DNA of 64,000 nucleotides from Balanoglossus misakiensis (GCA_040954595.2 CM082594.2:9548001-9612000); one strand, 5' to 3'. Numbered from the stretch's first letter, positions 1-14,131 are shown. Notes: generated by a model not told the origin, from the sequence alone. Numbers and translations are program-made.

Positions 1-3000
1 ATGACAGCCCCTCTGCCTGTATTTTTTTTTTTAGAGTTTGATCCTTTTGTGTGCACGACAACAATAATCTTTTGTTGTGTTTTCATGATTCAACTATTAT
101 TTACAAATAATGGTTTCACAAACGTTAACAAAGGGAAAGCCTTCTACCAGAGCAGTGAATGGCTGAGTGTCTGAACCTTGCCTGTCTCTAGGTGGAAACT
201 ATGTTAATGTCCTCCCTTCATAGAATAGCAGCCTAGTCTTTTTCGGATTATCTTGTTTATACAGGCTATGTTTTAATATCCAAATGGCAATAAATCATGA
301 CAAATTCTGTAAGATGTGTTCACGCTGACGGTAACGTGAATGCTTATTATATACGTCATGAGAAATTTTCATAATTATTGAATCAAATTATGTAGCCCAG
401 AGGTTGACAGCCATGTTCTGTGTGAGAGGTTAACAAAACTGACATTGAGCTCAATTGATTTGATTGCTTTGATCATCTGTCAGTTTTGACCTGCTCGCTC
501 GCAACCACAAAGATCTGGCTACAGCCATGGTGATGTCTAAACTGAAGTGAAAGACACTAAATTGTCCACTGGCAAGTGAAACTGTTCTCCATTTTTAATG
601 AAAACTGTAAAACAACAAATCTTGAACGCCTCACTGACCACTAGCGTCACACTGACACTATAGAGGGAGCTAAACTAACAAACAACATCGACAAAGACAG
701 TTATATTCGAAATACCCTGTTAAATATGACAAAAGATATTACCTAGTATGCTTTCGCGTTCATTTTAAGAAAACAGACAATCAAATCGTGTCTTTAACGC
801 AAAGTGATGTGGTCAAATTTGTCGTAACTTCAACTTTTAGCAATTTCATGAGTATAAAACGTTAAACATCTGATAATTTTTACTTCCTCAATGCTGATAT
901 TCAAATGTTAAATGAATGATTTTTTTACAACTCGCTCCAACTAATTGCCACACAAGATGAGACCCTCTAGTGGCGAACGTTGGCCACGTTCTGACACCAT
1001 GGCAACGAACGGCTGTTTACAGCTTGTGCGGACAGAAAAGAAGACTCCCTAGGGAAGCTTTGATTATCTCTCGGCAGTGGAAAAAAAACATAAAGCATTC
1101 ATAAAAAGAGGATGGTCATGTAGGTGATTATAGTAAAAGCGCAAAAGAATAATTCGCCCACCCTTTCTGTTTATGCTGTAACCAACGGATACACCAAGTG
1201 GCCAGTTTATGTCTTGTGCAATGACCGTAGTTTTGTGGAATGACTTCTAACACAACACTCATCTCTCCATACACAGATCTTTTTACGATAACATTGAAAA
1301 GAGTGATGTTTTTGCAATCTAGTGTCAAGTATTACCGGGCGAATGAACACACAAAGTGGTGTTTTTTATTTCTTGTTTAGATTCGATCTCATCTCAATAG
1401 ATTTGTATCCGAGTAACACTGACTTACTGACTGGTAACCTTCAATGCGACCGACTGTAACGACTTGCCACGTACAATGCTGGGTGGATCCCTTGGCAAAT
1501 AACGGTACTGACAAACACTGTGCCCTTGATTTGAAGTATTCATGTGAAGAAACATTTTAGTACTTGTTGAAATTATTGTCAGTACCAGGACAGTTAGGTG
1601 GGACGTTTTGGGGCGCTTTGCTAATCGAGAAATTTGAAAATTTAGATTTAAAATAAAGCGAGACCCCTAACTTCTGTGCTAGATAACGGCACCATGATTT
1701 TGTCAGATGCAAATCTTGATGAATTCTGAACTTCATTGTCTAATAAGGCTGAAGTCACTATGTTCTCTAAAAAGGACTTAGATACGATTATTTTCTCCCA
1801 TTGCCTATAAACTTCTGATGGGTTTTCTATGGTCATAAATTAGCATTTCACACAGTAGAGCTGAATCACACACTAGATAGGGTCTATCTCTAGTACGACA
1901 CTGCCTTTGTGAAGATGATTTGCTCTCAAAGGCTTAACCTTGAACTATCAAAGAAATGCATTTAGCTTTATGAGGACTGCCCTGCCTAGAGCTCTTTATT
2001 AATACTGAACATCGCCAACCAACCATGTCAACAGTCTATTTTACAAAGAACCAATATGGATGTCTTCTTTAAGAAACCGGTGATTGCTTTGACATTGTTC
2101 AGATTAAAATGTCAAACCTCACGTTCTCTAGTAGAGAATGAAGTTGCCATATTGGGTTGTGTTTCAAACAATGTTATCTGAAAATTGAAATCGATTTATC
2201 AGAGATACATAGCAACAGAAAGCTGATTTGTGAAATTTATTCCCTGGTGATACAGACATGAAATGAACACATGCAATGAATACGTCTATGAAATTTGAAA
2301 GCGGTCTGGAAACTTCAATGGTGCATGAGTTTAGTCAGGAATCTATGCCACAACTTTTTCTGTTCTATTTTGGGTTCTATCCTATACATACACACTCCAT
2401 TTCACAAGAACTTTGGATTACATAAATCACTAAATCTTCCAACTATTGCCGTTTATGCTTCCCGAAATAGCAGGTGTCTTTAGAGCGACTGTTGTCATGC
2501 AGTCAGCACAGTTTCCATAGTTACAGACTTCCATGAACGTCTGTGGACAAACCCATGTGTGAAGGAGGATGAACGAGATGAATCATTTTTGGTATTTATT
2601 AACACTGAATGTGGGAGTCGACTTTTAAATCTAACAAATAACCAAGAACAGGCTCGACTTACTTTGCGTGCAAGGCTTATGAGTCGCACAATGTCCAGCA
2701 TTCAGGAACATGAAATGTGAATCGTGAGATATACACCGTACGTCTCGGTGTACGAAGAATCTTAATCCTGTACAAGGAGGAAGTTTTTATACCTCCCATT
2801 AAAGCTGTTCATCAGAGCGGATACGGTTAATCGACGCTTTCACGATGTTGAAAAGCAGCGAGATCACGATGAGAGAAATGATTGCCTCTGGAAGTCATTA
2901 TGAGCTCTTCATGGGGAAAACACACTCAGGCAATCAATCATGTCACTCCAACTTTTATATGTAGGGTCAGAAAAATCAAAATTACTGTCATATTTTTCAG

Positions 3001-6000
3001 CATACTACTGCATCATTAAAAGCATTTTTTCTGTTTTCTATTCATTTTTGTGTGAAGAAATGGTTCAAACTGTGTGAAGTCCATTGATCACCAGGGAGTC
3101 TACCCCCGGTATATATGCTAATATTTTCATTCCAATTTCCATTAACTATTTTGAAAGTGCTCATTTCAATTATGGAAACCATTTTCACTTGGGCAGGCAG
3201 CACCATTTTTAATGCCAGTAACCTTACTGTAACCAGAAGTATATTAGCAATGGAGAAACTTAATGTCATCCTAAACCAGACATTATTTTTGCTCAGATTT
3301 TATTTCTTTTGCCTAAAAAGTCTGAAATAGGCCACAGACAAAGCTGCGGTAGGGTCTTTGGGATCTTCGATTTTAGTGCTATGGACAATACATGTCTAAC
3401 ACCAGGAGTTTGCACAAACATTTTTGTATGGGCTTTGTAAAAGTGAGCAGTTAGGGATTTGTCTCTTTAGTGGACAGTGAGGACAACAGGACTAGCAGTT
3501 TGGCATACAATTGCAAAAAGCAGGATATGACACCCCCCTGCTGATCCATAGGCTTCGCACAATTTCAACCATTCACTCACAAAAAAGAATCGCAAATAGA
3601 AAAAAAAAGAGTTTTCAAATCAGTGACGTATATCCAGACTCCCTATCATGTAGGTTGTTGACATCGGAATAATATCAGGGTGCAGATCGGTCATTCCAAA
3701 AGAATTGTGGCCTGTTAAATCGGGGAATTTGGTCATCTGTATCAACAAACTCTGAAAGCAAATCGGGGACATTTGAAACTATAGTCGATAGAGTCTATAG
3801 GCATACATGTCTTCTAATACTATAGAATTTCAAGTGGGAGATTGTATGTGGTCACATTGCAAAGTTGTGATCAAAACGCAGCCAAAGAATCATTCGAAAT
3901 TCTACCTGGCAAAAGATTTGGCATAATCTACCTGTACATTTTCAAATGATGCACATCAAACATGACCAACACTGGGTACAAAAAAGTTGCAATCTACAGG
4001 GGGAAACATGTCAGTTTCAACTCTGGTATATAGATGTACGCCTAGACCTTTATGCACACCGAGATAGCCCTCTGAACATACTATAGAAACATGTATTGAC
4101 ACTTAGCAACAAAGTCAGTCCTTGATAATAACTAAGTAATAAATTTGGACAGGTACACTATTGTTATAACAACCACTTGTTTCATCCAAATAAGTAACAG
4201 CCCACTTTACAAAGTTTGCCGTTTACAGGTGAAGTTGCTAGGCTTGGCAGGATATCTGAGTTTTGATATTTCTGCATGTGAAAAGTACCATTTTCTCCCT
4301 TCATACTATGCTAGATATTCGACTTTCGGTGTCAGAGCTGTTTTCTAACACTTGCTGCAGTGACTTAAGTTTGCTTTAGTCATGGCGAGGTAATCTCATT
4401 TGAAAGGCAGCATATCCATAGTGATGTCAAATGGCATACCGATATATGGATGTAATTTGTTATTTATTGAAATGTATTTTGCTCTTTCCGCTGAACTGTA
4501 AATTTATACAAACCTGACACATTTGTTCTTGTTATTTAGCTTTTGTAAAATATTGTGACAAAGACATCCACCCACTTCAAAGAATAAACCATGAAAGCAG
4601 TTTAATCATGATTCTCAAACATCTCCTTTTTTTGCTGTTCAAATTTTTATCACTTAACCGCACGCCGCCGTGGCAACCTGACATCACAGGTACTTATACT
4701 TAAAGCACTGCATCACAATATTTACACAATGCACATTGTGCCCATAAGAAAAGTTGCATGTGCAAGATTTTACAATGTAATGGGTGTGGTTAACACATTA
4801 TTGCATACTACTATATACACAAGATTTTATACATGGTGTCATAAATAATGAAATTCATTCCTCATAAGAATGGATGAAGCGTTAAATTCAACAGTTGGTT
4901 TTGCCCCCTTTAACCATGGATTAGTCCAAATCCAAGTGTTTTCTATGGTAAAGTTGGACGAAAGGTGGTCAAAGGGTCTTTAAAAGTACATGTACAGGTG
5001 CCGTAGCTTACAGGTTGATTTTCAGCATAATGTCCTTATGAAGAAGTAATAACCTATGAAACAACTTTAATAGTACAATTTCACTTCATTTTGTGTAATT
5101 TGACAGTCTTTGATAAATAAAATGCCCTGGAAAATGACAAATGGGATATGTTACCTAATATCAAAGCTTTATTGAGTGAAATATTATTTGCAATTTGAAT
5201 TTTATACAATACCATAGCTAATGGTGAAACTTACAGGGTTACGCTTTGAGAACGTTTTAATGGGAAACTGGTATTGCATTTTAGTAAGTAAAAACCCATT
5301 ACAATATCATTTCCTTTGTTCATAAATTGTTCGTCTTTAGAGGTAATAGATTTGGAGTTCTTTGGAAACTTGAGTATGAATAAGTTAATGTGAAAGCATA
5401 CGAGTTGACGTAAATATCTGGGTTTGTGAGTAAAGTCAATCTTGTGTAAATGTTGCGTTTAACATAGAAATTATCTGTATTGTCAAGTCTTTGTGCTTAC
5501 CTTTTCAAGTTCATGTTCATACTTTTTATACTATTGAATGATATGTTACAATGGCTTCAGAAGTCAATGCCAAGTCACAAGGCATGAAATGCAGATAACA
5601 CAAGATAAGCAACATACTTACTAAATTGGTCTATAGCTATTCTGTCTTCCATCAATATCCATGGTTTTGAAATTTCTAGTGGCGCAGAATTCTGCTCTAG
5701 AAGTCTACATAAAAATCCTGATTTGTGGCGTACTCATTGTGGTCGTATAAAATTCACGTCTTTGTAAGAGTGTCCTTCCACCTGCCAATACTGGCGAATT
5801 AAAGACGTTATCGAATCACGCAAGAACCCCCTAGAAGTCTACGAATTGTCAAGCGTCTCGGGCCAATCAGTGGGTCCACTTCACTGCATTCAAATAAAGA
5901 GTCGGGCTAATTGGATAGAGGGAACAGTTTATCTGATAGTGTATTTGCGATACACTGGGTCCAAAGGAAGGGGAGGGTCTAGTTGAATGCAGGGTTCAAA

Positions 6001-8356
6001 TGGGACAGCCGATGACATTGACAGTGAGCAATGGTAATTCTAGCCCCAATTGCAGCAATGAACTTGATCCAAGGGTTGCTAATTGCATGGCACTGTATTT
6101 GATCTCATTGCATTGCACTCACTTTGTTTCAAGGGCACACAAATCTACAGATACAGTACCCTTGATCCAATCCACTGCAATGCACGCTAAATAAAATCAC
6201 ATCACTATAAATTTGATGGAAACATTGCTGATGTTGCAAAGCGATAGAGCGACTTTGTACCAAGTCCATTTTGTCCTGTGAGCCTTTGAATTTTCCTTGA
6301 CTTTTCAAGGAGTCAATTAAGCTTTCTTGGATTTCAAGGATTTTTTCAGGAGCTGATAACGAGATTATGAATAACTAGGCCTCAAAGGAATGATTTTATG
6401 GGCAAAACAACTTTATTGAAATCTTAACACTTGTCATGCTTGAAGTCCTGGCACATAATTGGCAATTCCATTCAGTCATACAGAAAGATTGTACAGTGAA
6501 AAGTGAGGGCAGGTACATTTGATTGAAATACATGTTTAGAACTGATCTTGGTTGACTGCGATTTTATCAGTTTGCTACATAAGGAAATACACCAGTTCAG
6601 ATATCGGTTACTAGGGAATCTGTGTCACTATAGCTCACAATATTTGGTGGTGTTGAAGTCTTTGTTAGTCTACAAGATGCGCAGACGTCATCCTTTATCA
6701 GTTGAATAACGGGTTTTCCATAAGTGTGAAAAGTGTCGTCGCACTGTCCTACCCTTTGTCAGTTTAACCCACTCCTAGCAACCCACCCCTAGCAACAAGG
6801 AGGGGGGGGGGGCGTCAGACGTGAACCGCTATTCCACGGAAGGTGCACACACACACACACATATCGACAGCTATAAACATGAACGATGATGCATGACAAC
6901 GTACTTTGCTTCACGTGAACCGCTGTTCCGTTGAGGGCACTCACGTTTCGAGAGCTCGAAAGGTGAACGACAATGCATGGCAACGTTTTTTGAACTTTCA
7001 GAAATGAGTCGACGGAGGTGAAGTTAGCATACATGAATGCTAACATAGGTGTACACAGCATTAATGATCAGAGTATGAAATTTCAGCAATCAATCATCCA
7101 TTTGAGAACAGTAAGGGCGTAAATCCATCCACTTTCAAAGCTCATAAATAATCATTACTGTCAAAACTGATTATAACGTGTCAAAGTTTATCAACACAAA
7201 GCGTCGAACATGCCATCTTTCAACATTTCAGCTTTTTTTATCACAAGGAGTCCTCATCAATTGTCCTTTTCATAATCGCTTCAACAATGACAATATGCCA
7301 TGGTAATAAACAAAAGGTCACCTTTCAATTCATGTAAGTTCATGCGAAAAGAAGCAATAACTGGCCACACTGGACAAACGTAATGTTTACGAAAGTACTG
7401 CTTAACTCCGACATTATTTCAAGTTATTCAGAAAATGCTTTTAATCGGATGATGGCACTAGTTTCGAAGTCTGGATCACATCAGCAAAGATTGGAAATGC
7501 ACACTCCACAGGCCATACAAGTCTACTCTGGTTGCTATGAAAACAGACCTTACAGAAAAGTTAAACTGGTAGCTGAATGTTTCTGAACCTCCCTTTATAC
7601 TGCAGAAATGATATGTTATCTTATTCTTGCGTCCAAATATTTGCCCTATTTCAAATCTGTGGCCAACAAATGGATCAATAGAGAGCCATGTTAACAATCG
7701 TCCCAGACAAACTGTGTTGCATGCCCACATCTCAAAGGTTATAAGAGATTGGCATTTCAAGGCTAGTAATGTAAATTGGAATTTCTTGTAAAGCTTGTAA
7801 CTTTTTTTTTCTTTTTACAAATGTTCAATGACCTGAATGAAATGGAAATTGTGATTTCGTGACTCGTCACTTGGGAGAGATTTCTAAACCACTTGCTTTT
7901 CTTTTCATTTGCTAGCAGAGTGCTTTCAAGAACAAACTAACTTACATCATGAGTAAGCTATCATGATTTACCAGTAGATATTTTATTTGAAACTTTGCTA
8001 AACATGTTGTTATTAAAACACGGCTATGTAGTCGAACAGGTGGTTGATGTCATGAAGAAGATCATAGAGGAGAAATTCTTGCGCAGTATCATCCATTATG
8101 TCTTGGCCAGAGTACTTGAGTACTGACAGAGGCAAAGGAGAGTTTGCAAGAGCCAGGAATGCGTGGGGGTAATGTTGCGCCCTTGAGCAAGATACTTCAA
8201 TTCTTATTGCTTTTCCGTTACCCAGAAGTGATGGTACTTCATTCAGTAACACTGGCTTTTTGCCCACGACGGATAGTGAAATTCTACACGGTATTTGCAT
8301 TTTACTGATGCTAAATCCACTCAAATTAAAATACCAACAAGAGTGCATTGAGATAA
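1..8356. other. Gene-poor stretch, no supported gene
   Basis: I see no exon with a credible start, splice pair or recognisable domain on either strand here. Open frames are all under about 110 codons and have no recognisable motifs. The minus-strand frame at 8013-8348 overlaps a repeat-like sequence (TTGAGCAAGATACTT near 8187). The stretch could be intergenic, or an intron of the candidate minus-strand gene whose first exon is at 9820-9891. A degenerate MITE copy sits near 4900-4981. Confidence 0.6.
4900..4981. repeat. Degenerate copy of the TTAA/CCCTTTCACC MITE
   Basis: This copy shares the MITE core: a CCATGG-like left part, then GTCCAAATCCA, GTTTTCTATGGTAAAGTTGG and a GTCAAAGGG-type right end. 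The termini are eroded and no clean TTAA pair remains, so the boundaries are approximate. Confidence 0.5.
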
Positions 8357-8474
8357 GGGACTGGTCAGTTTCTTCAGCCTGGGGCTGGATATCAAAAAGT
8401 GACTGACCCCCCCCCCCCCCTCATTGAAACCTCCACCATGAATCCACCCCCAGCCGAAGACACTGACCAGTCCC
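8357..8474. repeat. Short element with 28-bp imperfect inverted ends
   Basis: The left end (8357-8384, beginning GGGACTGGTCAGT) is matched in reverse complement by the right end (8447-8474, ending ACTGACCAGTCCC) with a few mismatches. Between them lies a run of 14 C (8407-8420). The size and inverted ends look like a non-autonomous DNA transposon. I see no clear target-site duplication, so the superfamily is not assigned. Confidence 0.55.
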
Positions 8475-8628
8475 ACTCCCTAATATAGACACAATTTAAG
8501 GGACAATGTTACCATGTTGATGTATTCTATTATATGTGACCTTGACCTTTGAAAGGGACAGTAACAGTAACTTAAAAAGTGTTATCTAGACAATAGGGAC
8601 AGGGGAAGGGGTGATTCACCCCTGTTGG

Positions 8629-8921
8629 CATGTTGGCAACCCCTAGCTATCTGCCAAGAGGGGACCACCACCCTTTAAAATGATGTAACCCATTATGTTG
8701 GAGATCTTACAACCCCCCTTGCCATAATGGAATCTCCCCCCCCCCCCCCCAATATTCTGGCAAATACATGTTGGCATCCCACATTTACCAAGAGGGGACA
8801 ACCACCCTTTAAAATGTCACTCACATGTTGGAGATATTAAAGTCCCCTTTGCCATAATGGAATCTCCCCCCCCCCCCCTCCCCACCTGAATGGAATCCCC
8901 CCTTAATATTCTGGTAAAAGA
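8629..8921. repeat. Two-copy tandem duplication, ~140 bp unit, with C-runs
   Basis: Copy 1 (about 8629-8766) and copy 2 (about 8767-8921) share CATGTTGGCA, CCAAGAGGGGAC, ACCACCCTTTAAAATG, GTTGGAGAT, TTGCCATAATGGAATC and AATATTCTGG in the same order. Each carries a long poly-C run (8736-8750 and 8866-8878). The runs may be length-variable or misassembled. No coding function is seen. Confidence 0.75.
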
Positions 8922-9819
8922 GGACAATCCCAAGCCAGCAAATCTGTCCTTGAAATTAATTTGTTGATAGCAGGTTATTTTTCCTGCCTATTGACTATTT
9001 TCTGAATTACATGAAACATCCCTGTATAATATTTTGGTGTGTGTGTGACTGGTTGAGAGACATAATTGTATGAGTTATCTAGATCTCATCTCTATCTTGT
9101 TACTAGCAAATAAACATTGAAATTAACCATGTTATCCTAATGGTTTGGTTGTGAACTAATGTGGGAAAGAAAATCGCAAAGAAAACGTGGTACAACCGTT
9201 TATGCCTTTTCAATGTGCCAAAATAGGTAAATACAAACTTTTGCCGTCCCATCATGCAATGTTCAGAAATTTGACGGATAAAGTGTGTAATATATTAGTC
9301 TTGTCGAACTTACAAAATGATCATTTTTTCAAGCACTGAATTTTTGTGTAACTTAAGTAACGCAATATAGGTGGTCATTAAAAGAACTGAACAATTTAGA
9401 ACGGCTGTGGTCGGCCTCCTATTCTTTTATTAAACGGACAGTTATATTGTAAATGTAAGTGATAGGTAGACCAACACCTACCGAAGACACATCGAGGTCA
9501 CGTCATATCAGGACAGTCAAACATATCGATTGACATTGGGAATGTCATATTTTAAACGGAGAAACCAGAGAATGTATTAAACATTAACTTATCTAGTTTA
9601 ATACTGTTGATATACAATCTAACACAGTCCACAACGCTCGACAATTAACTGACCCCTGATCGTGGTCTGACGATTAACTTTAAAAATACCTGAGGCAGCT
9701 GCAGATATTGATATCGCCACCTGATCGATCAATGGCCAGTGGTCGAACGCTGTGTCCACTACGTGTATCAAATACCAAGCAAATGATATTTGGACACTTA
9801 AAAAATATGTGACCCTTAC

Positions 9820-9891
9820 CTGTTGGAGTAATTTAAGTCGAACTCTGGCCATATGATCTACTACATTACCGGGATTATCTGTCGTAGCCAT
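9820..9891 (-). CDS. Candidate first coding exon, unknown protein
   Basis: On the minus strand an ATG at 9891 in a good context (ACAACATGG) opens 24 codons that end exactly at a consensus donor (GTAAGG, intron from 9819 downwards), phase 0. The peptide starts MATTDNPGNVVDHMARVRLK and ends LLQQ, a hydrophilic start that looks like the beginning of a helix or coiled coil. I do not recognise the protein. I could not find a convincing second exon between here and position 1, so the gene may extend off the left edge. It could also be a chance ATG-to-donor frame. Divergent sequence at 10.2-10.55 kb on the plus strand also ends in a GTAAGA donor, which would fit a shared promoter. Confidence 0.35.
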
Positions 9892-12800
9892 GTTGTGTGT
9901 ATAATCATTGCCCGTTAGATACGGCTGGGCCAAACTTACAACCCTAGGGGATCCAAATCGTGCATCTCATTAGACTAGTGTGCTTATATATCATAAAGAT
10001 ATATATTTATTTGTGATATAAGTCTGTTCTTGCTGTGTGTTTTGTCATGTTACAGTTTGTTTAAGTTATAAACTTGATTACCTTAGCAACGTTGTGTAGC
10101 TTTCTATTGTTTTTTGTTGTTTGACCCGAGCTGACTTAATTTGCATAATTAAGTGTACGTTCAAGGAAGCGCGGTATCATTCAAAACAAGAACTTCGCTG
10201 TCATGGACCGTAACAAAACATTTTAATAATTAAGACGAGCTAGACAATCCAAGGTGATCAGTCCCGGGCTGTTAACGAACATCGTTCCAGGGTTTATACA
10301 ATCTAGTCGCCTCTATTTTCGGCTAGATCGCCAAACACCATGCAACAGATATCTGCTGAGATGAAATATAAAGCGCCGCTATCGCCGGAGTTGATCGATT
10401 GCAGTTGGTGCAAGATGGCAGCTTTTGAAGATTTCCCAAAACGTTTGCAGCTGTGCAGTTACTCCAGGCGTATGCTTATTCCGGAGAAGGCAGTTATACT
10501 TATTTCAAAATACGGTTTTCCATTTTGATTGCAATAATGAAACAGTACGGTAAGAAACTGCATACTGTTTATATACTACGTGACGTACGCGTCATCCTGT
10601 TACTATGTGAAATGAACACGTTGATGAACTCAAGCAAATTAATGTTAACATTGCATATAAGTGATCGTATCTTTCTTAACTTATACCAGTCTTGAAAAAT
10701 AAACCCACAGAAATAGCTAAATAATAGGATATAAGAAAACATATATTTAATCACTGTCATGTGACATACGTAGATCATGTGACAATGTACATTTCAAATT
10801 GTTTTAAAAAGGATGTGATTGTATTTACTACAAATATTTAACAACATGCTAGTATTTGAAATCTTGATAAATATTAATTTAATACTGATAGAAAGTGGGC
10901 ATTAAAAAGCTGTTGGTAAAAGTTTTGTGAATAATCATGAAAAAATGGCCATTGCAAAACATGGTATTTTTGGACAAACTGGTGAAATATTATTTGCAAT
11001 ATAGTAAATCATTGTTAAGGAATGAATCAATGTCAAAAATTATTGAAGGAAGAGATGGGATTGGAGGTTTTTTTCAGGCTCCTCCCTAAACACCTCAAAG
11101 AAGTCAAAGATAAGTCACTGAGATGCTGAGACAGGTAAGTGAACTTCGATCACTTTGATTTTCATCATGTTAATCACAAATTTGATCACAGTTAAAGATA
11201 GAAAAGCATCAGATATGATTCAACATTTGAAAGAGTCCAATTGACAGAAATAAAAGAAATGTTTTAACAAAATGTTATGATATTCCAATCAAGAATAACT
11301 TTGTGTGGAGTATAAACTTGGTTCGTCTTTACTATCTTGTTTGTTGTGCATTTTGCCCAATTTTTAGATTTCACAATGTATTTCCTGAGAGACTATGAAT
11401 CTTCACAATCCTGTGCATTTGACAGGTATCGCGTCATGTATGCTGCGAATGGAAGGCTTTACTGAGCATTGAAAAATCCACGATATGAAACGAAAATCCT
11501 TGGTGGGGAGATGAGCGCCCTCTGATGTCAAGTATGAGATTTGAGCCAAGGAAAGGACCAACTGTCAAAGTAAGTTGTTTTAAGAATTGGAAAAGAGTGT
11601 ATTTAAATTTCAAATCACTTCTAAGCAAAAAAACACCTAACAATTTGTGTAGAATCACCTGTGAAAAGCTGAGATTATTTTTCACAAATTTCATCTAATG
11701 ATGAGATCAAGAAGATATTCTGTATAATAAACAGAAAATTTTCGCAACAGGAAATATTTGCGATATCAACAGAGGCAACTATTTCGCGACAATAACTTTT
11801 CGAGTTCTCTTATCTCGAAAACATTCTATTGTACACATTGTTCTTTCGCGGTTATTTATTTTCCACGTTTGTTGGGTTCTGGCGATGTTCACGAAAATTT
11901 ATTGTTTGCGAAAATTTCACGTTTTGCATTACTGTAAATGCACAGGTTTAGAAAGTCCTTTGTATATGCGACTGTGTTTTAATTGAGCTGCGTCCTTGAA
12001 GTAAGACGAGACAGTAGAGTAATCCCACCAAGACAGGGAATACACAAAAAAGACCTTGCAGTGTTTAACAAAGGACATCGATCATTGCGTCCTTGAGAAG
12101 CTAGACCATTGCTTATCAAGAGAGAACAAACAATAGGATGAGACAAGCATTGTCTTCCATCAGATAATTGTCTCGCTCTCAGTGCAGTCTGTTTAAAGAT
12201 TTGATACAACTCTTTGTTGAGTTGAATTAAATTTAACACATGCATGACATTGTATGTTTGACATTTTTCCCCGCTGCACATGGCGGCTGATCCTATTGTT
12301 TTCTATTGTAAATTTGGATCCAAAAGGTAGAAAATGGGGATGAAAGGACTAGTTCCATCTACCACCTCCCCAGAACCCTAAACAATTCTGTAAATATTTG
12401 ATGGTATTTTGGTAAGCAACATGTAAAAAGGAAACAGTTATAGAAGTTTAGCTTTACAGTAATTTCCAACATTCTTGTCACCAACTCATGTTTCCTGTAG
12501 TAGTTTTCAGCATGAGTCCAACCAATTTGTCTCAAAGTGTGGAATTTGGCTGTCTTTACAAGCTGAATATTGGGCATTCATCATGCTTCAGGAATTTTAG
12601 CAAGAAACTGCCTTACTGATGAAAAAAAAGTGTTTATTCGTGACTTCAGAATGGTTTAGTTTCTTCCAGTTGCTTTGAGGTGTTTGATTGAGTCTGCCAA
12701 CAATGGTGAAGGTTGTAAACTTTAGGATACATTCAAGTTTACCTTAAGAATTTTTTTATACAAGGCTAATACGATGTTTCACTGAGCGACAACCTATGTT

Positions 12801-13630
12801 TAAAACTAAAATCATAAAATAATCTGAAAAGAAAGAACAATTAAGGCTACATAACAACCTCTGGTAGTTCACATAAAAAATACCAAATCGGTATAAATTC
12901 AATGCCAATCATACATTCCTGATTGTCCAATAAAATTGTTTATGTAGGTCGGGCAGAATTATTACAATCACCCGGTGTAAGCAATTGCATGTTCCATTGT
13001 CTGTCTCAAGTCCAACTTCATGGACAGTATAACAAGGTCATATTACTTTGTCTGGAGGTCACACAGGTGTGTTCAAGGTGTACCTTGGTGGAAACAGACA
13101 ACACAAGGCTGCGTGTGTTTAGTGCCGGTACATTAAAACGGAAAAGGACGACCTTTCCTCATATTCCTTGTTGTATTCCGTTGTCTCTGGAGAAAGATTA
13201 CCATCAAATGGAAGGGCTTATAGACTTGTGAGATAGGAGGACAAACTTTGTTTATGGTTCAATGAAATGACAGTCCAGTAGATATTTGACTTGATTGATT
13301 GCATATGAGATATCCTTATAACAGTTGTGCAGTGTTTTGTGATCTGCAGATCTGGCCTACTTCAAGTGACAAATACCCACTGCCTTTACTGCTTTCTATC
13401 GTACAGTATTTCTGTTGTATGTGGAGTCCCAATACAAATGTATTTTTGTACGATGTGCCTACATCTGGTGACAGAGAAAATCTACTTTTGGCCTGATGCC
13501 AATTCGTTTGCATAACTTTGCAATGATTTTGTTCAGCTGTTTCCCACTTTGATTTCATGGTAGACAACTCCTCAACTCATTGTGGTCATTTCACAGTGAA
13601 AGATCTATGAAGGCTCCTTGACAATAGTAT
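9892..13630. other. No supported gene; possible 5' exon near 10.3-10.55 kb
   Basis: Sequence around 10260-10550 is less AT-rich than its surroundings and ends in a GTAAGA donor at about 10551. It could be a non-coding first exon on the plus strand. The open frames there are broken by stops and match nothing I know. A degenerate MITE remnant lies at about 12291-12356. Otherwise nothing is seen. Confidence 0.4.
12291..12356. repeat. Degenerate MITE fragment
   Basis: CTATTGTTTTCTATTGTAAA followed by TTTGGATCC and GGGGATGAAAGG matches the internal part and right end of the ~93-bp TTAA MITE described at 28603. The left terminus is missing. Confidence 0.4.
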
Positions 13631-13636
13631 GAGTGG

Positions 13637-13910
13637 CCAATCGTACACAATGCCCTCTGTACTTTCAGTCACCGGCCAGTCACATGGAAAGTTCATAACT
13701 TGTAAAGAGCTCTCAAATTAAACGTAAGACTGCATCTACTGCATATGTGGTAATTAGCCAATCACAATGAAATGAAAGACCGACTTATGTCGACTGAGAG
13801 CCAATCACAAGCATGCAAAATCAGATGTAGTACAAAGCCAACCACAGTCACATGCTCAGGCTAAGCCAATCAGGCTTTTGATATGAGACCCCATACAGCA
13901 AAGGGCCAAT
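13637..13910 (+). promoter_or_regulatory. Cluster of CCAAT boxes
   Basis: CCAAT occurs at 13637, 13758, 13801, 13866 and 13906, with a CCAAC at 13838. Several are in the form AGCCAATCA, and the last five are only 28-43 bp apart, all on the same strand. This is what an NF-Y-type promoter or enhancer array looks like. A decayed tandem repeat would give the same pattern. No first exon is recognised next to it. Confidence 0.4.
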
Positions 13911-14131
13911 GTCACTTGGTGTAAAAGTACAGTACTTATACCATACCTATACAAGGCAGCCTGGGCCGGCTGCACTCAGCCTGAAACATATGTAGTATTT
14001 AGTAGTCAAATTCAGTATCAAGTCTATACATGGCTAATGTAAAGAGATTAAATCATTGACAAGTAACTCACTGGTACAAATTGTTAAATGTAAAATATGC
14101 TCGACCGCAGTTCCTGTCTTCTGAATGTTCT

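Noticed and set aside
8013-8348. A 111-codon minus-strand frame
   Set aside because: It overlaps a TTGAGCAAG-type repeat-like sequence and has no motif; not treated as a gene.
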